40,980 bases of DNA from the NCBI GenBank assembly GCA_025934075.1, contig JAICYT010000005.1, forward strand, positions 1 through 40,980, read 5' to 3'. The first letter of the stretch is position 1. The number at the start of each line of letters is the position of its first letter. The position numbers and the translations under genes are program-made. This stretch comes from Gemmatimonadaceae bacterium. Lineage in GTDB: Bacteria; Gemmatimonadota; Gemmatimonadetes; Gemmatimonadales; Gemmatimonadaceae. The notes beneath the pieces are model-generated. The model saw only the letters and a list, made by a program, of their open reading frames with translations, was not told the DNA's origin and searched no databases. Shown here one piece after another: positions 7,313 through 16,167 of the stretch.

Positions 7313-9403
7313 ATGCCGAATCAAGCCGCTTCTGACAGCCACGTCGTTCGTGGCGCGTGCCCGCACGATTGTCCAGACACCTGCGCGATGCTCGTGACGG
7401 TGGAATCCGGGCGCGCCGTTCGGGTCGCAGGTGATCCAGATCACCCGTTCACGCGTGGCTTTCTGTGCGCGAAGGTGAACCGTTACGTCGAGCGTACGTA
7501 TCAACAGGACAGGGTCTTACATCCCATGCGACGCGTGGGCCCGAAGGGGTCGGGCCGGTTCGAGCGAACGACATGGGACAGCGCACTCGCCGAGATCGCG
7601 GAGCGATTGAACGACATCAGAAGCTCGAGCGATGGAGCTCAGGCGATTCTCCCGTATTCGTACGCGGGCACGATGGGGATGGTCCAAGGTTCCTCGATGG
7701 ACCGCCGGTTGTTCCACCGAATTGGCGCGTCGATGCTCGATCGCACCATCTGCTCCATGGCGGGCACGATCGGCATGCGGATGACCGTCGGGGCCAACGC
7801 CGGTGCGGACCCTGAAGGCATACCGAGCAGCGACCTGATTTTGCTTTGGGGAACGAACACCCTGACGGCGAATCCGCATCTCTGGCCGTTCGTGCTCGAG
7901 GCGCGCGAGCGCGGCGCCAAGGTCATCGCGATCGATCCAATTCGGACGCGAACCGCGGCCCAGTGCGACGAATGGATCGGAATTCGGCCTGGCACGGACG
8001 CCGCGCTCGCGCTGGGAATGATGCATGTGCTGTTCGGGCTCGGACTCGAAGACGCTGCGTACATCCGCGCGCACACGATCGGCATCGATCAATTGCGTAA
8101 TCGCGTGAAGGAGTATTCGCCCGAGCGCGTGAGCACGATCACCGGCGTTCCGGTCGAGACGATCGTTTCACTCGGCGAGCGATACGCGCGGTCGAAGGCA
8201 GCGTTCATTCGCGTCAACTACGGCCTGCAGCGTCACCGCGGCGGCGGCATGGCCGTGCGCACGATCGCGTGTCTCCCCGCCCTTACGGGTCATTGGCGGC
8301 GCGCTGGCGGCGGCGTGCAACTCTCGTCGAGCGCGAATTTCACGTTCGACAAGCGAGCGCTCGAGCGACCAGACCTGTCGCCGCCGGTTCGCACGATCAA
8401 CATGATCCGTCTGGGCGAAGCGCTGACGACGCGCGACGCTGGCGTAGGCGGTCCGCCGGTGCGGGCGCTCGTCGTCTACAACTCGAACCCGGCCGCGGTC
8501 GCGCCAGATCGAAATGCGGTGCTTCGCGGAATGGCGCGCGAAGATTTGTTCACAGTGGTACTCGAGCATTTTCAGACGGACACGGCGGACTACGCGGACA
8601 TTCTGCTGCCGGCGACGACGCAGCTCGAACACTGGGACGTTCACCTCTCGTACGGGCATCACTACGTCACGCTGAACCAGCCGTCGATAGAACCGTTGGG
8701 TGAGGCGCTGCCGAACAGCGAGATCTTCCGCCGGCTCGCGGCGCGCATGGGTCTCGACGAACCGATGTTTCGCGATGACGACGTGACGCTGATTCGCCAG
8801 GCACTCGGTGGCTCGCGCGGTCGACTCGAGGGAATAACGTTCGAGACGTTGTGCGAGAAAGGCTGGGTGCGACTCAATCTGCCGAAGCCGTATCTCCCGT
8901 ATGCCGACGGCGGATTCACCACGCCATCGGGCAAGTGCGAGCTCTATTCGCAGCGCATGGCGGACATGGGGCTCGATCCTTTGCCCGCGTTCACGCCGCC
9001 GTACGAGTTTCCGGAAGAGGTACCAGCGCTCGCGGAGCGATATCCGCTGACGCTGATCTCGTCACCGGCGCATCAATTCCTGAATTCGACATTCGTGAAC
9101 GTGGAATCACTGCGCCGCGCCGCGAACGAGCCGGAGTGTCTGCTGCATCCTGTCGATGCCGAGCGACGCGGAATTGCGGTGGGTGCGCGGGTGGTAGTGC
9201 ACAATGATCGTGGCGCGTTCACGGCGGTGGCGCGCGTCGAAGAAGGGATCAGGCCCGGGGTCGTGTGGGCGCCGTCGATCTGGTGGGGGAAGTTTGCCGC
9301 GGACGGCGCAAACGCGAACCAGACCACGTCGCAGCGAGAGACCGACATGGGGCATGGGCCGGTGTTCTACGACAACCTCGTGGAGGTTGGGCTGGCGGAC
9401 TGA
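7313..9403 (+). CDS. Molybdopterin (bis-MGD) oxidoreductase with N-terminal 4Fe-4S motif
   Basis: This 696-residue member of the DMSO-reductase/formate-dehydrogenase superfamily has a 4Fe-4S site formed by ACPHDCPDTC (Cys16, 20, 24) and Cys52 in GFLCAKV. Molybdopterin-binding features follow, such as LLWGTNTLTANPH, VIAIDPIRTRTA, VVYNSNPAAVAPD and DTADYADILLPATTQLEHWD, with a C-terminal dinucleotide-binding domain (TPSGKCELYS onward). Cys147 in RTICSMAG is a candidate metal ligand; that assignment is by rough analogy only. There is no Tat motif, so it appears cytoplasmic. No electron-transfer or chaperone subunit lies beside it, so the substrate cannot be named. The internal ATG is preferred over the track start 16 codons upstream, though neither has a strong ribosome site. 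Confidence 0.88.
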   Translation: MPNQAASDSHVVRGACPHDCPDTCAMLVTVESGRAVRVAGDPDHPFTRGFLCAKVNRYVERTYQQDRVLHPMRRVGPKGSGRFERTTWDSALAEIAERLNDIRSSSDGAQAILPYSYAGTMGMVQGSSMDRRLFHRIGASMLDRTICSMAGTIGMRMTVGANAGADPEGIPSSDLILLWGTNTLTANPHLWPFVLEARERGAKVIAIDPIRTRTAAQCDEWIGIRPGTDAALALGMMHVLFGLGLEDAAYIRAHTIGIDQLRNRVKEYSPERVSTITGVPVETIVSLGERYARSKAAFIRVNYGLQRHRGGGMAVRTIACLPALTGHWRRAGGGVQLSSSANFTFDKRALERPDLSPPVRTINMIRLGEALTTRDAGVGGPPVRALVVYNSNPAAVAPDRNAVLRGMAREDLFTVVLEHFQTDTADYADILLPATTQLEHWDVHLSYGHHYVTLNQPSIEPLGEALPNSEIFRRLAARMGLDEPMFRDDDVTLIRQALGGSRGRLEGITFETLCEKGWVRLNLPKPYLPYADGGFTTPSGKCELYSQRMADMGLDPLPAFTPPYEFPEEVPALAERYPLTLISSPAHQFLNSTFVNVESLRRAANEPECLLHPVDAERRGIAVGARVVVHNDRGAFTAVARVEEGIRPGVVWAPSIWWGKFAADGANANQTTSQRETDMGHGPVFYDNLVEVGLAD

Positions 9404-9426
9404 TTCTCGGATGGTTGGAGGTCATG

Positions 9427-9458
9427 GGCCGCACCGGAATGATTCGGTGCGGCCTTTT
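9427..9458 (+). terminator. Intrinsic terminator after the oxidoreductase gene
   Basis: ggccgcaccg and cggtgcggcc form a perfect ten-base GC-rich stem with an eight-base loop, followed directly by TTTT. It lies 23 bases after the molybdopterin oxidoreductase stop. Confidence 0.9.
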
Positions 9459-9770
9459 CGCGTGCTCGGTTGTTCTTCGTGCCTCGACGGCTTGGACGGA
9501 TGCGGAGCTCGGACCTGGCCACCTGGAAGTGGTGTATACCACTTTCGTGCGGACATGATCGTCGAGTCCGTTCTCCTGTTGGAGCTACACGTCGGCCCAA
9601 CGGCGTCATTTGGGCGGCGGATTGTCACCAACGACCGAAAGATCGTTCCGTGAAAATCCGCGCAATCCGTGGCTGCTTCTGTTCAGGCCCTGGACTGGCC
9701 AATGAGACTTGCGCGGCCACAGTTCGGGCGCCTTCATTGCAGGAGACGCAAGTTAGGAAATGGAGATTCC
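9459..9770. other. Gene-poor stretch upstream of the ATPase gene
   Basis: About 310 bases between a terminator and the ATPase start. The one structured element seen is an 18-base palindrome at 9527. Short ORFs here are not convincing. The ATPase ribosome site (aggaaatggag) lies at the right end. Confidence 0.6.
9527..9544. promoter_or_regulatory. Operator-like palindrome AAGTGGTGTATACCACTT
   Basis: Eight of nine base pairs of this 18-base site are Watson-Crick, with one G:T position near the centre. The outer arms AGTGGT/ACCACT around a TA-rich core resemble the operators of GntR/HutC-type regulators such as the NagR/DasR class (TGGTCTAGACCA-like). It is placed where a regulator could control the downstream ATPase operon. 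No matching regulator gene is in the window, so the assignment is by pattern only. Confidence 0.45.
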
Positions 9771-11240
9771 GTGCACGCACATCCAGAAACTCTCGGCGCG
9801 CTCAAGCGCTCCCCACATGGTGTCCCCGATCGCGCATTTCGATCCGTCAAGGACGAGATGCGACAGAATCTGCTCGACCGGTTGTGCCAAGGCGGTACGC
9901 TGTTCGCCGGCGTGATTGGTTATGAAGAGACCGTCATGCCGCAGATCGTCAACGCGATCCTCTCCAAGCACAATTTCATCCTGCTCGGATTGCGCGGGCA
10001 GGCGAAGTCGAGAATACTCCGCGCGCTGGTCACGCTGCTCGACGACGCGATGCCGATCGTCGCCGGGAGCGAGATCAACGACAATCCCTTCGCGCCGATC
10101 TCCAAGTACGCGCGAAACCTGATCACCGAAGCAGGCGACGATACGCCGATCGCATGGGTCGGCCGCGAGAATCGATACGTCGAAAAGCTGGCGACGCCCG
10201 ACGTCACGATCGCGGACTTGATCGGCGATCTCGATCCGATCCGCGCCGCGCGCGGCGGGCACGTACTGTCCGACGAGCTGACGATTCACTACGGCATGCT
10301 GCCGCGCGCCAACCGGGGCATCTTCGCGCTGAACGAGCTACCGGACCTCGCGGGCAAAGTCCAGGTCGGGTTGTTCAACGTCATGCAAGAAGGCGACGTG
10401 CAGATCAAGGGCTACCCTGTGCGTCTGCCGCTCGACGTTCAGCTCTGCTTCACCGCGAATCCCGAGGACTATACCGCGCGCGGCAAGATCATCACGCCAC
10501 TCAAGGATCGCATCGGCAGCGAAATCTTGACACACTACCCCGAGACGGTCGAACTCGGCGTCGGCATCACGAAGCAGGAAGCCTGGACCGCGCGCGAGAA
10601 TCGGCCGGTGCGCATTCCCGATTTCATCTCCGAGGTCATCGAGCGCATCGCGTTCGAGGCGCGCACCGATCGCCGCATCGACAAACGGTCGGGCGTGTCG
10701 CAACGCATGCCGATCTCGGTGACGGAAAATGTCGTCTCGAACGCCGAGCGGCGCGCGATCATGACGGGCGACGCGGAAGTCGTTCCACGCATCTCGGACA
10801 TCTATGCGGCGCTGCCGGCAATCACCGGAAAGATCGAGCTGGAGTACGAAGGTGAGTTGATCGGCGGCGCAACGATCGCGCGTGAGCTCATTCGCCGCGC
10901 GGCCGACGCGACGTTCCAAGATCGCGCCGGCGGCGTCAACGTCGACGACGTGATCATGTGGTTCGACGAAGGCGGCGCGCTGCAAGTCGCGGAAGACGCA
11001 CGTGCTGATCTGGCGTTCAAGGGTTTCGAGGTCGTGCCCGATCTGTTGCGGATCGTCCATCGTGTCGGATTGTCGCCGGAAGACGATCCCGCGACGTCCG
11101 TCGCCGCGTGCGAGCTCGTGCTCGAGGCGTTGGTCGCGCGGAAAAAGATCTCGCGTTCCGATATCGGGCAATACGGTCGTGCCAATCCCGAGCCGAGGCG
11201 CCGACCGAACCAGGATCTCTTTGGTGGCGGACTGACGTGA
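9771..11240 (+). CDS. MoxR/magnesium-chelatase-I-like AAA+ ATPase
   Basis: This 489-residue ATPase is of the ChlI/MoxR type. A variant Walker A, GLRGQAKS (about residues 73-80, with Ala before the Lys), lies in ILLGLRGQAKSRILR. A Walker B-like GIFALNELPDL is followed by the FNVMQEGDVQIKGYPVRLP insert and the FTANPEDYTARGKIITPLKDRIG sensor region. Such ATPases remodel or load metal into targets together with a von Willebrand A-domain partner; the likely partner is the VWA gene 2.6 kb downstream. The GTG start is chosen because ggag lies five bases before it; the track start 34 codons earlier adds an unconserved arginine-rich segment. The stop overlaps the GNAT start (GTGA). The real target is unknown. 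Confidence 0.86.
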   Translation: MHAHPETLGALKRSPHGVPDRAFRSVKDEMRQNLLDRLCQGGTLFAGVIGYEETVMPQIVNAILSKHNFILLGLRGQAKSRILRALVTLLDDAMPIVAGSEINDNPFAPISKYARNLITEAGDDTPIAWVGRENRYVEKLATPDVTIADLIGDLDPIRAARGGHVLSDELTIHYGMLPRANRGIFALNELPDLAGKVQVGLFNVMQEGDVQIKGYPVRLPLDVQLCFTANPEDYTARGKIITPLKDRIGSEILTHYPETVELGVGITKQEAWTARENRPVRIPDFISEVIERIAFEARTDRRIDKRSGVSQRMPISVTENVVSNAERRAIMTGDAEVVPRISDIYAALPAITGKIELEYEGELIGGATIARELIRRAADATFQDRAGGVNVDDVIMWFDEGGALQVAEDARADLAFKGFEVVPDLLRIVHRVGLSPEDDPATSVAACELVLEALVARKKISRSDIGQYGRANPEPRRRPNQDLFGGGLT

Positions 11241-11728
11241 CGCGAGACATCTCGGTTCGGCGTGCGCAGCTCGACGATCTTTACGCGATCGTCGAGCTGC
11301 GTCTCGCACAGCTCCGGGAGTACAATGACCATCCGCTGTACGGAAACCTTCGGCCCGATGTCGAGGACCGAGCGCACACGCTCTATCGTGCGCAGCTCAC
11401 CTCGACGCACGACACGATCTTCGTGGCTGAGATAGACGGTCGTATCGTCGGCGTGATGCGCTGCGTCGACACGCCGAGCTCTCCGCTGTTTTTTCCGGAG
11501 CGGTATTGCTACGTGTCGTCCGTGTACGTGCGACCGAGCGAGCGCAGGAAGGGCGTGTTGCGTGCGCTCCTCGCCGCGGCTGACCGCTGGTGCGAAACCA
11601 ATGGCATTGCCGAGATGCGTCTCCACAACTCGGCCAGTGCGGCCGTGGCGGAGCAAGCGTGGAGCGCGCTTGGATTCGAGATCGTCGAACATGTTCGACG
11701 ACGACCACTACCCGCGGCGACACACTGA
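11237..11728 (+). CDS. GNAT family N-acetyltransferase
   Basis: This 163-residue acetyl-CoA-dependent acyltransferase shows the GNAT fold pattern: an N-terminal ISVRRAQLDDLYAIVELR, a central DTIFVAEIDGRIVGVMRC strand pair, then motif A CYVSSVYVRPSERRKGVLRAL with the acetyl-CoA pyrophosphate loop (RRKGVL), and a final strand region AWSALGFEIVEHV. The start is a GTG overlapping the ATPase stop by four bases, so it is probably translated with the ATPase. The stop overlaps the next ATG by one base. The substrate is unknown; modification of the ATPase/VWA system or its target is possible but only suggested by position. Confidence 0.8.
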   Translation: MTRDISVRRAQLDDLYAIVELRLAQLREYNDHPLYGNLRPDVEDRAHTLYRAQLTSTHDTIFVAEIDGRIVGVMRCVDTPSSPLFFPERYCYVSSVYVRPSERRKGVLRALLAAADRWCETNGIAEMRLHNSASAAVAEQAWSALGFEIVEHVRRRPLPAATH

Positions 11729-12369
11729 TGCCCGTCATCACGATCTCGCGCATGTATGGATCGGGCGGCTCCGAAGTCGCCGAGCGTGTCGCGCAAGCGC
11801 TGGGCTGGGCGTTGTTCGACAATGCCATGATCGACGCCGTGGCCGAGCGGTCGGGTCTCACCGTGGCTGAGGTATCGGCGCAAGACGAGCGTGTTCCATC
11901 GATGGCCGAGCGAGTGGCGGCCGCGCTATCGCTGGCGTCGCCCGAGATGATGCCGCCCGTTCCGTCGGGCCCGATGGAGACCACGGAAGAGCGCATCGTC
12001 GCTGTGACGCGCCGCGTGATCGAGGAGGCAGTGCAGATTGGCCCGGCGGTGTTCGTGGGACGCGGCGCACAATGCTTGCTCGCCGAGCGGAGCGACGCGC
12101 TGCACGTGTTTTGTTTCGCGCCACGGTCGGCCCTTCGCGCGTACGCGATCGAGAAGTTCAAGATCGGCATGGCCGAGGCGGATCGACGCATTGCCGATAT
12201 GAACAAGCAGCGCGAGCACTACGTGAAGCGCCATTGGAATCGCAACTGGCTGGCGCATGAGAATTACCATCTGTGCGTCAATACCGCGTGGTTGGGGCTC
12301 GACGGCGCGGCGGATCTGGTGCTGGAGGCGGCGCGGAAGCAGTTCGCAGTCACGCAGATTGGGGATTAG
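11728..12369 (+). CDS. Cytidylate-kinase-like family protein
   Basis: This 213-residue P-loop protein belongs to the cytidylate-kinase-like family. It opens with PVITISRMYGSGGSEVAERVAQ, in which GSGGSEVA is the family's phosphate-binding loop, continues with LGWALFDNAMID, and has AVFVGRGAQCLLAER in the middle followed by an Arg-rich lid region and HWNRNWLAHENYHLCVNT near the end. True CMP kinase activity is not established for this family. It overlaps the GNAT stop by one base (TGATG), making it the third gene of the ATPase unit. An MFS gene converges on it from the other strand. Confidence 0.8.
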   Translation: MPVITISRMYGSGGSEVAERVAQALGWALFDNAMIDAVAERSGLTVAEVSAQDERVPSMAERVAAALSLASPEMMPPVPSGPMETTEERIVAVTRRVIEEAVQIGPAVFVGRGAQCLLAERSDALHVFCFAPRSALRAYAIEKFKIGMAEADRRIADMNKQREHYVKRHWNRNWLAHENYHLCVNTAWLGLDGAADLVLEAARKQFAVTQIGD

Positions 12370-12377
12370 TTGCTCGT

Positions 12378-12396
12378 TGCTAGTTGGCGCCTAGCA
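12378..12396. terminator. Short hairpin between convergent genes (weak)
   Basis: TGCTAG and CTAGCA form a six-base stem with a seven-base loop a few bases after the kinase-like gene. There is no T-tract, so a terminator role is uncertain. The remainder of the 146-base gap has a partial inverted repeat (gcgctcc and ggaggcgc). Confidence 0.25.
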
Positions 12397-12515
12397 GCCT
12401 GAGCGAGGCGGATACCCATTCAGTTCGCGGGTGCTGCGTTCCCGACTGCGTTCAGACAAACAGGCCCTTCGTCGCTGCGCTCCTCAGGACGACGGAGGCG
12501 CGGTCGATCGCCGAC

Positions 12516-13748
12516 CTATTGCACTGCGCGCAGCTCGGGGCGTCGCTCGAACGCCCAGTATGCGTAAACGAGCATGATGAGCGCGCCACCACCGATCGCC
12601 CACGACACACCGATGGCGTGCGCAACGCTTCCGGCGATCACGGATCCAATCACCTGAGAAAGCCCGACGACGATGAACGAGTACGCGGCCATCAGGCGGC
12701 CACGCAGCTCATTGGGGACGAGATGCTGCAGCGTCGAGTTGGCGACGGCGTTGTTGAGAATCATCGTGAACCCGACGCCGAGTAAAATCGGGTAAGCGAA
12801 TGCGGGGTTTCGAACGAGTGAGAAGGCGATGAGCAGCGTCGCGAATGCGTAGGACGCGTAAGACAACAGGCGTGTCCGACGAACTCGATCCGCCACCGCG
12901 GCCAAGGTCAACGCACCAGTCACTCCGCCGATTCCGACGCATGCCAGCATCGCGCCATATCCGCCGGCGCCGAGCCCAAGTTGATCGCGGGCGACAACGG
13001 GCATGAGCGTGAGGTACGGAACGCCCAAGATCGAGTACACCGCCACGAAGCGCATGAGTGCCGAGATGGACGGTGTGTCGCGCATGTAGCGGACGCCCTC
13101 ACGAATACCTTCGAGCGGCGAGGCCAGGTGTTCAGGCGCGGTCCACTCCGGCAATCGAATGAGGAAGAGTCCGACCAAGACGGTGATATAGCTGAACGCG
13201 TTGACGCCGAAACACCACGACAGTCCGGCCTTCGCGATGATCACCGCTCCGACGCTCGGCCCAACGACCCGAGCGATGTTGAATCCACTCGAGTTGAGCG
13301 CGATGGCGCCTGGCAGATCATCGCGTCCAACGAGCTCGATGATGAGCGACTGCCGCGCGGGAATCTCGAAGGCGGTGACGAGTCCGTTGACAGTCGCGAG
13401 CACGAGAAGCCAGCCAATGGTCACGTGTCCGGACCACGTGAACCACCAGAGCGCCACTGCCTCGAGTGCCAACAGTGTCTGAGCGATTTTGACGAGGCGG
13501 AGCTTGTCCGTCCGGTCGACGAACACTCCGGCGTGCAGGGAGAACAGCAGGATCGGCAACGATTGCGCCGCCGCAACGAGGCCGACGAGGAACGCGCTAT
13601 TGGAAAGCTCTAACGCGAGCCAGCCTCGGGCCATCGTCTGCATCCACGTCCCGATCAGCGACAGCGTTTGACCGAACCAGAACAGCCGAAAGTTTCGGTG
13701 GCGCTGCAGCGTGCGGAATGGATTGAGCGACGCGGGGGCATGGGGCAC
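12516..13748 (-). CDS. MFS transporter, EntS/transmembrane secretion effector type
   Basis: This 410-residue major facilitator protein probably exports a small molecule by proton antiport. The N-terminus FRTLQRHRNFRLFWFGQTLSLIGTWMQTMARGWLALEL is typical of the EntS/MFS_3 subgroup, with GVFVDRTDKLRLVKIAQ as the loop 2-3 signature and twelve predicted hydrophobic segments. FEIPARQSLIIELVGRDDLPGAIALNS and LVPNELRGRLMA are further subgroup motifs. The start is GTG; no Shine-Dalgarno precedes it, but TAAATT lies exactly six bases upstream, suggesting a leaderless transcript. It sits antisense between the ATPase operon and the VWA gene. The substrate is unknown. Confidence 0.87.
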   Translation of the reverse strand: MPHAPASLNPFRTLQRHRNFRLFWFGQTLSLIGTWMQTMARGWLALELSNSAFLVGLVAAAQSLPILLFSLHAGVFVDRTDKLRLVKIAQTLLALEAVALWWFTWSGHVTIGWLLVLATVNGLVTAFEIPARQSLIIELVGRDDLPGAIALNSSGFNIARVVGPSVGAVIIAKAGLSWCFGVNAFSYITVLVGLFLIRLPEWTAPEHLASPLEGIREGVRYMRDTPSISALMRFVAVYSILGVPYLTLMPVVARDQLGLGAGGYGAMLACVGIGGVTGALTLAAVADRVRRTRLLSYASYAFATLLIAFSLVRNPAFAYPILLGVGFTMILNNAVANSTLQHLVPNELRGRLMAAYSFIVVGLSQVIGSVIAGSVAHAIGVSWAIGGGALIMLVYAYWAFERRPELRAVQ

Positions 13749-13754
13749 GGGGGG

Positions 13755-13760
13755 AATTTA
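13755..13760 (-). promoter_or_regulatory. Candidate -10 element (TAAATT) for a leaderless MFS transcript
   Basis: On the minus strand TAAATT is separated from the MFS GTG by six C residues, with no ribosome-binding sequence. It matches the spacing expected if transcription starts at the start codon. The opposite strand of the same gap must carry the VWA promoter. Confidence 0.4.
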
Positions 13761-13838
13761 CGTGGCTCGCTCGCGCTGCGCCGCTGACATGGCACTCTCT
13801 CGCCCCGAAGGGTATTCTTCGAGACAGGAGGGCCCATC

Positions 13839-15119
13839 ATGCGGTTCCATACCTATACCAAGTTCAGCCCCGAGCTCGCGGACGCGATCGATCTCCAATC
13901 GCTGCTCGACAAGCTCGCCGATTTCCTGCTGCAGTCTGGATTCGCCGGCGGCGACAACCAGTCGTACTACGGCTGGGACGGACAAGACGAGGGCAATCGC
14001 TCGCTCGATGCGCTCAAGCAGGCGATTCTCGACGCGCTCATGGAGAGCGGACAGTTCACGCCGGAGATGCTCGAAGCGCTCCGGGGTGGTGACGATGAAG
14101 AAGGCCAAGCCAAACTCGCCGAGTTGCTCGACAAACTCGTCCAGCGTTTGATGGAAGAGGGTTACCTCAACCTCGAGAACGCGCCGCAGATGCCGGCTGG
14201 TCATCAACCCGTCACCGGTCCGGGAAGCCTCGCCCAAGCCGCCGCGCGCGACGTCCAGTTCAATCTCACTGAGAAAGGCATCGACTTCCTCGGCTATAAG
14301 ACTTTACGAAATCTCCTCGGGTCGCTCGGGCGCTCGAGCTTCGGCAGCCACGATACGGCGTATCTCGCGACCGGCATCGAGTCCGATGGCTGGAGCAAGT
14401 CGTACGAATTCGGAGACGTCTTGAACATCGACGTCAACGAGACGCTCAAGAACTCGCTCGCCCGCACCGGCAAGATCGAAGTCCCGATGGATCTCGACTA
14501 CAGCGATCTCATGGTGCGCCAAGCCGAGTATCGTTCGTCGTGCGCGACGGTGCTCATGCTCGACTGCTCACATTCGATGATTCTGTACGGCGAGGATCGC
14601 TTCACGCCGGCGAAGAAAGTGGCGCTTGCGCTGACGCATCTGATTCGGACGCAATTCCCCGGCGACACGCTCAAGGTCGTGCTCTTCCACGACTCAGCCG
14701 AGGAGATCCCGTTGGCGACGCTCGCGACGGCGCAGGTTGGCCCGTATCACACGAACACGGCGGAAGGTTTGAAGCTCGCGCGTCGGTTGCTGATGGGACA
14801 GAAGAAGGACATGCGACAGATCATCATGATCACCGACGGCAAGCCAAGCGCGTTGACGATGCCGAACGGTCAGATCTACAAGAACTCGTTCGGGCTCCAC
14901 ACGACCGTCATTGCGCAGACGCTGCGCGAGGTGGCAAACTGCCGCCGCGCAGGGATCATGATCAACACGTTCATGCTGGCCCGCGATCGCACGTTGATCG
15001 AATTCGTGAAGCGTGTATCGCAGATCAGCCGCGGCAAGGCGTACTTCACGTCGACAATGACGCTCGGGCAATTCATCCTGATGGACTTCCTCAAGCGAAA
15101 GACGAGGAAGGTCGGGTAG
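13839..15119 (+). CDS. VWA-domain protein, likely partner of the MoxR/ChlI-like ATPase
   Basis: This 426-residue protein has a von Willebrand factor A domain in its C-terminal half. The MIDAS metal site is visible as DCSHS (Asp242), the threonine in HTNTAEG, and ITDGKPS. The N-terminal half is helical and acidic ([24 protein letters not shown] and an Asp/Glu-rich segment), without a signal peptide, so it is cytoplasmic. Proteins of this kind work with ChlI/MoxR-type ATPases, like ChlD with ChlI or CoxE with CoxD. Here the pair is split by four intervening genes and an orientation change. The start is well supported by aggagg seven bases before the ATG. Confidence 0.84.
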   Translation: MRFHTYTKFSPELADAIDLQSLLDKLADFLLQSGFAGGDNQSYYGWDGQDEGNRSLDALKQAILDALMESGQFTPEMLEALRGGDDEEGQAKLAELLDKLVQRLMEEGYLNLENAPQMPAGHQPVTGPGSLAQAAARDVQFNLTEKGIDFLGYKTLRNLLGSLGRSSFGSHDTAYLATGIESDGWSKSYEFGDVLNIDVNETLKNSLARTGKIEVPMDLDYSDLMVRQAEYRSSCATVLMLDCSHSMILYGEDRFTPAKKVALALTHLIRTQFPGDTLKVVLFHDSAEEIPLATLATAQVGPYHTNTAEGLKLARRLLMGQKKDMRQIIMITDGKPSALTMPNGQIYKNSFGLHTTVIAQTLREVANCRRAGIMINTFMLARDRTLIEFVKRVSQISRGKAYFTSTMTLGQFILMDFLKRKTRKVG

Positions 15120-15155
15120 GATTTCTTCGCGGCGCTCAAGACGAGAGCGATACCG

Positions 15156-16166
15156 CTACAACTCCCGATTCAGAATCCGTTGCAGCGTGCCCATGTCGAG
15201 ATTGCCGCCGCAGAAGATGATGCCGACGCGCTGGCCAGCGAGTTGGTCGCGGAGCTTCGGAAGCGCCGCGAAGCCCATCGCGCCGGCACCCTCGACCAAG
15301 TTGTGCGTGACTGAAAGAATCACGCGGAGCGACTCGGCGATCTCCGCATCGGTGACCGTCACGAAATCGGCGAGCCCCGCGAGCAGGGTCGGGAACGTCA
15401 GATCGTATGTCGAGCGCGTCGCGACGCCCTCGGCAAACGTGTCGGCGCGCGGCGCGGTGAGCCGTTGGCGCGCGTGCCATGAATCGTGAATCGCGGATGC
15501 GCCTGCTGCCTGCACGCCATATACGGCCGCGTTCGAGGAGAACGCGCGCGCGACCGTGAGCGCGCCGACCGCCTGCGACCCGCCGCCCACCGCGATGATC
15601 AGTGCGTCCAGCTCTGGCTCTTGCTCGAGGATTTCGAGCGTCATCGTCCCGGCGCCGGCGATGATGCGGGGATCATTCGTCGAGTGCGCGACGACGCGAC
15701 CATCGCGCTCCGCGATGCGCAGCATGACTGACACCGCCTCGTCGTAGTCGCGACCTTCCTCGATGACGGTTGCCCCGAGCGCGCGCATCGTCGCGTTCTT
15801 GTCCGGGTTGTTTCCGGCCGGGACGCATACGACGGTGTCGACATCGAGCAAGGTGCCACCGTACGCGATTCCCTGGCCGTGATTGCCGGTCGAGGCCGCG
15901 ACGACACCACGGCGACGTTCTTCGTCGGTGAGCGCGGTCATGAACGACAACCCATTACGGATCTTGAACGAGTTGGTCGGCTGGTGGTTCTCGTGTTTGA
16001 CGTAGACATCGACGCCGGCGCCAATGAGAGCGCTCAATTGCGAATAGCGTCGAAAGGGTGTTGGCGAGATGTAGGACGAGATTCGATCGCGCGCGCTCTC
16101 GATGTCAGCGAGCGTGATCGGCCAGGCCTTGCTCACATCCATTGTGCTGGTCATGCGTGTCGTCAC
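15156..16166 (-). CDS. Threonine/serine dehydratase (PLP-dependent)
   Basis: This fold-type II PLP enzyme deaminates threonine (or serine) to 2-oxobutyrate (pyruvate). At about 336 residues it lacks the C-terminal ACT-like regulatory domain of biosynthetic IlvA, so it is the catabolic or unregulated type. The PLP lysine lies in NSFKIRNG; ASTGNHGQGIAYGG is the substrate/phosphate-proximal loop, AVGGGSQAVGA the glycine-rich phosphate site, and FCGGNLD the C-terminal motif. The GTG start used lies one base after the upstream copCD stop. An ATG four codons later is a fair alternative, as neither has a clear Shine-Dalgarno. A racemase or other fold-II activity cannot be excluded. Confidence 0.87.
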   Translation of the reverse strand: MTTRMTSTMDVSKAWPITLADIESARDRISSYISPTPFRRYSQLSALIGAGVDVYVKHENHQPTNSFKIRNGLSFMTALTDEERRRGVVAASTGNHGQGIAYGGTLLDVDTVVCVPAGNNPDKNATMRALGATVIEEGRDYDEAVSVMLRIAERDGRVVAHSTNDPRIIAGAGTMTLEILEQEPELDALIIAVGGGSQAVGALTVARAFSSNAAVYGVQAAGASAIHDSWHARQRLTAPRADTFAEGVATRSTYDLTFPTLLAGLADFVTVTDAEIAESLRVILSVTHNLVEGAGAMGFAALPKLRDQLAGQRVGIIFCGGNLDMGTLQRILNREL

Positions 16167-16167
16167 T

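Noticed and set aside
12470-12515. Dispersed repeat resembling ccttcgtcgctgcgctcctcagg motifs seen in other phyla
   Set aside because: The resemblance is from memory, only one copy is in the window, and part of it may be the MFS 3' flank.
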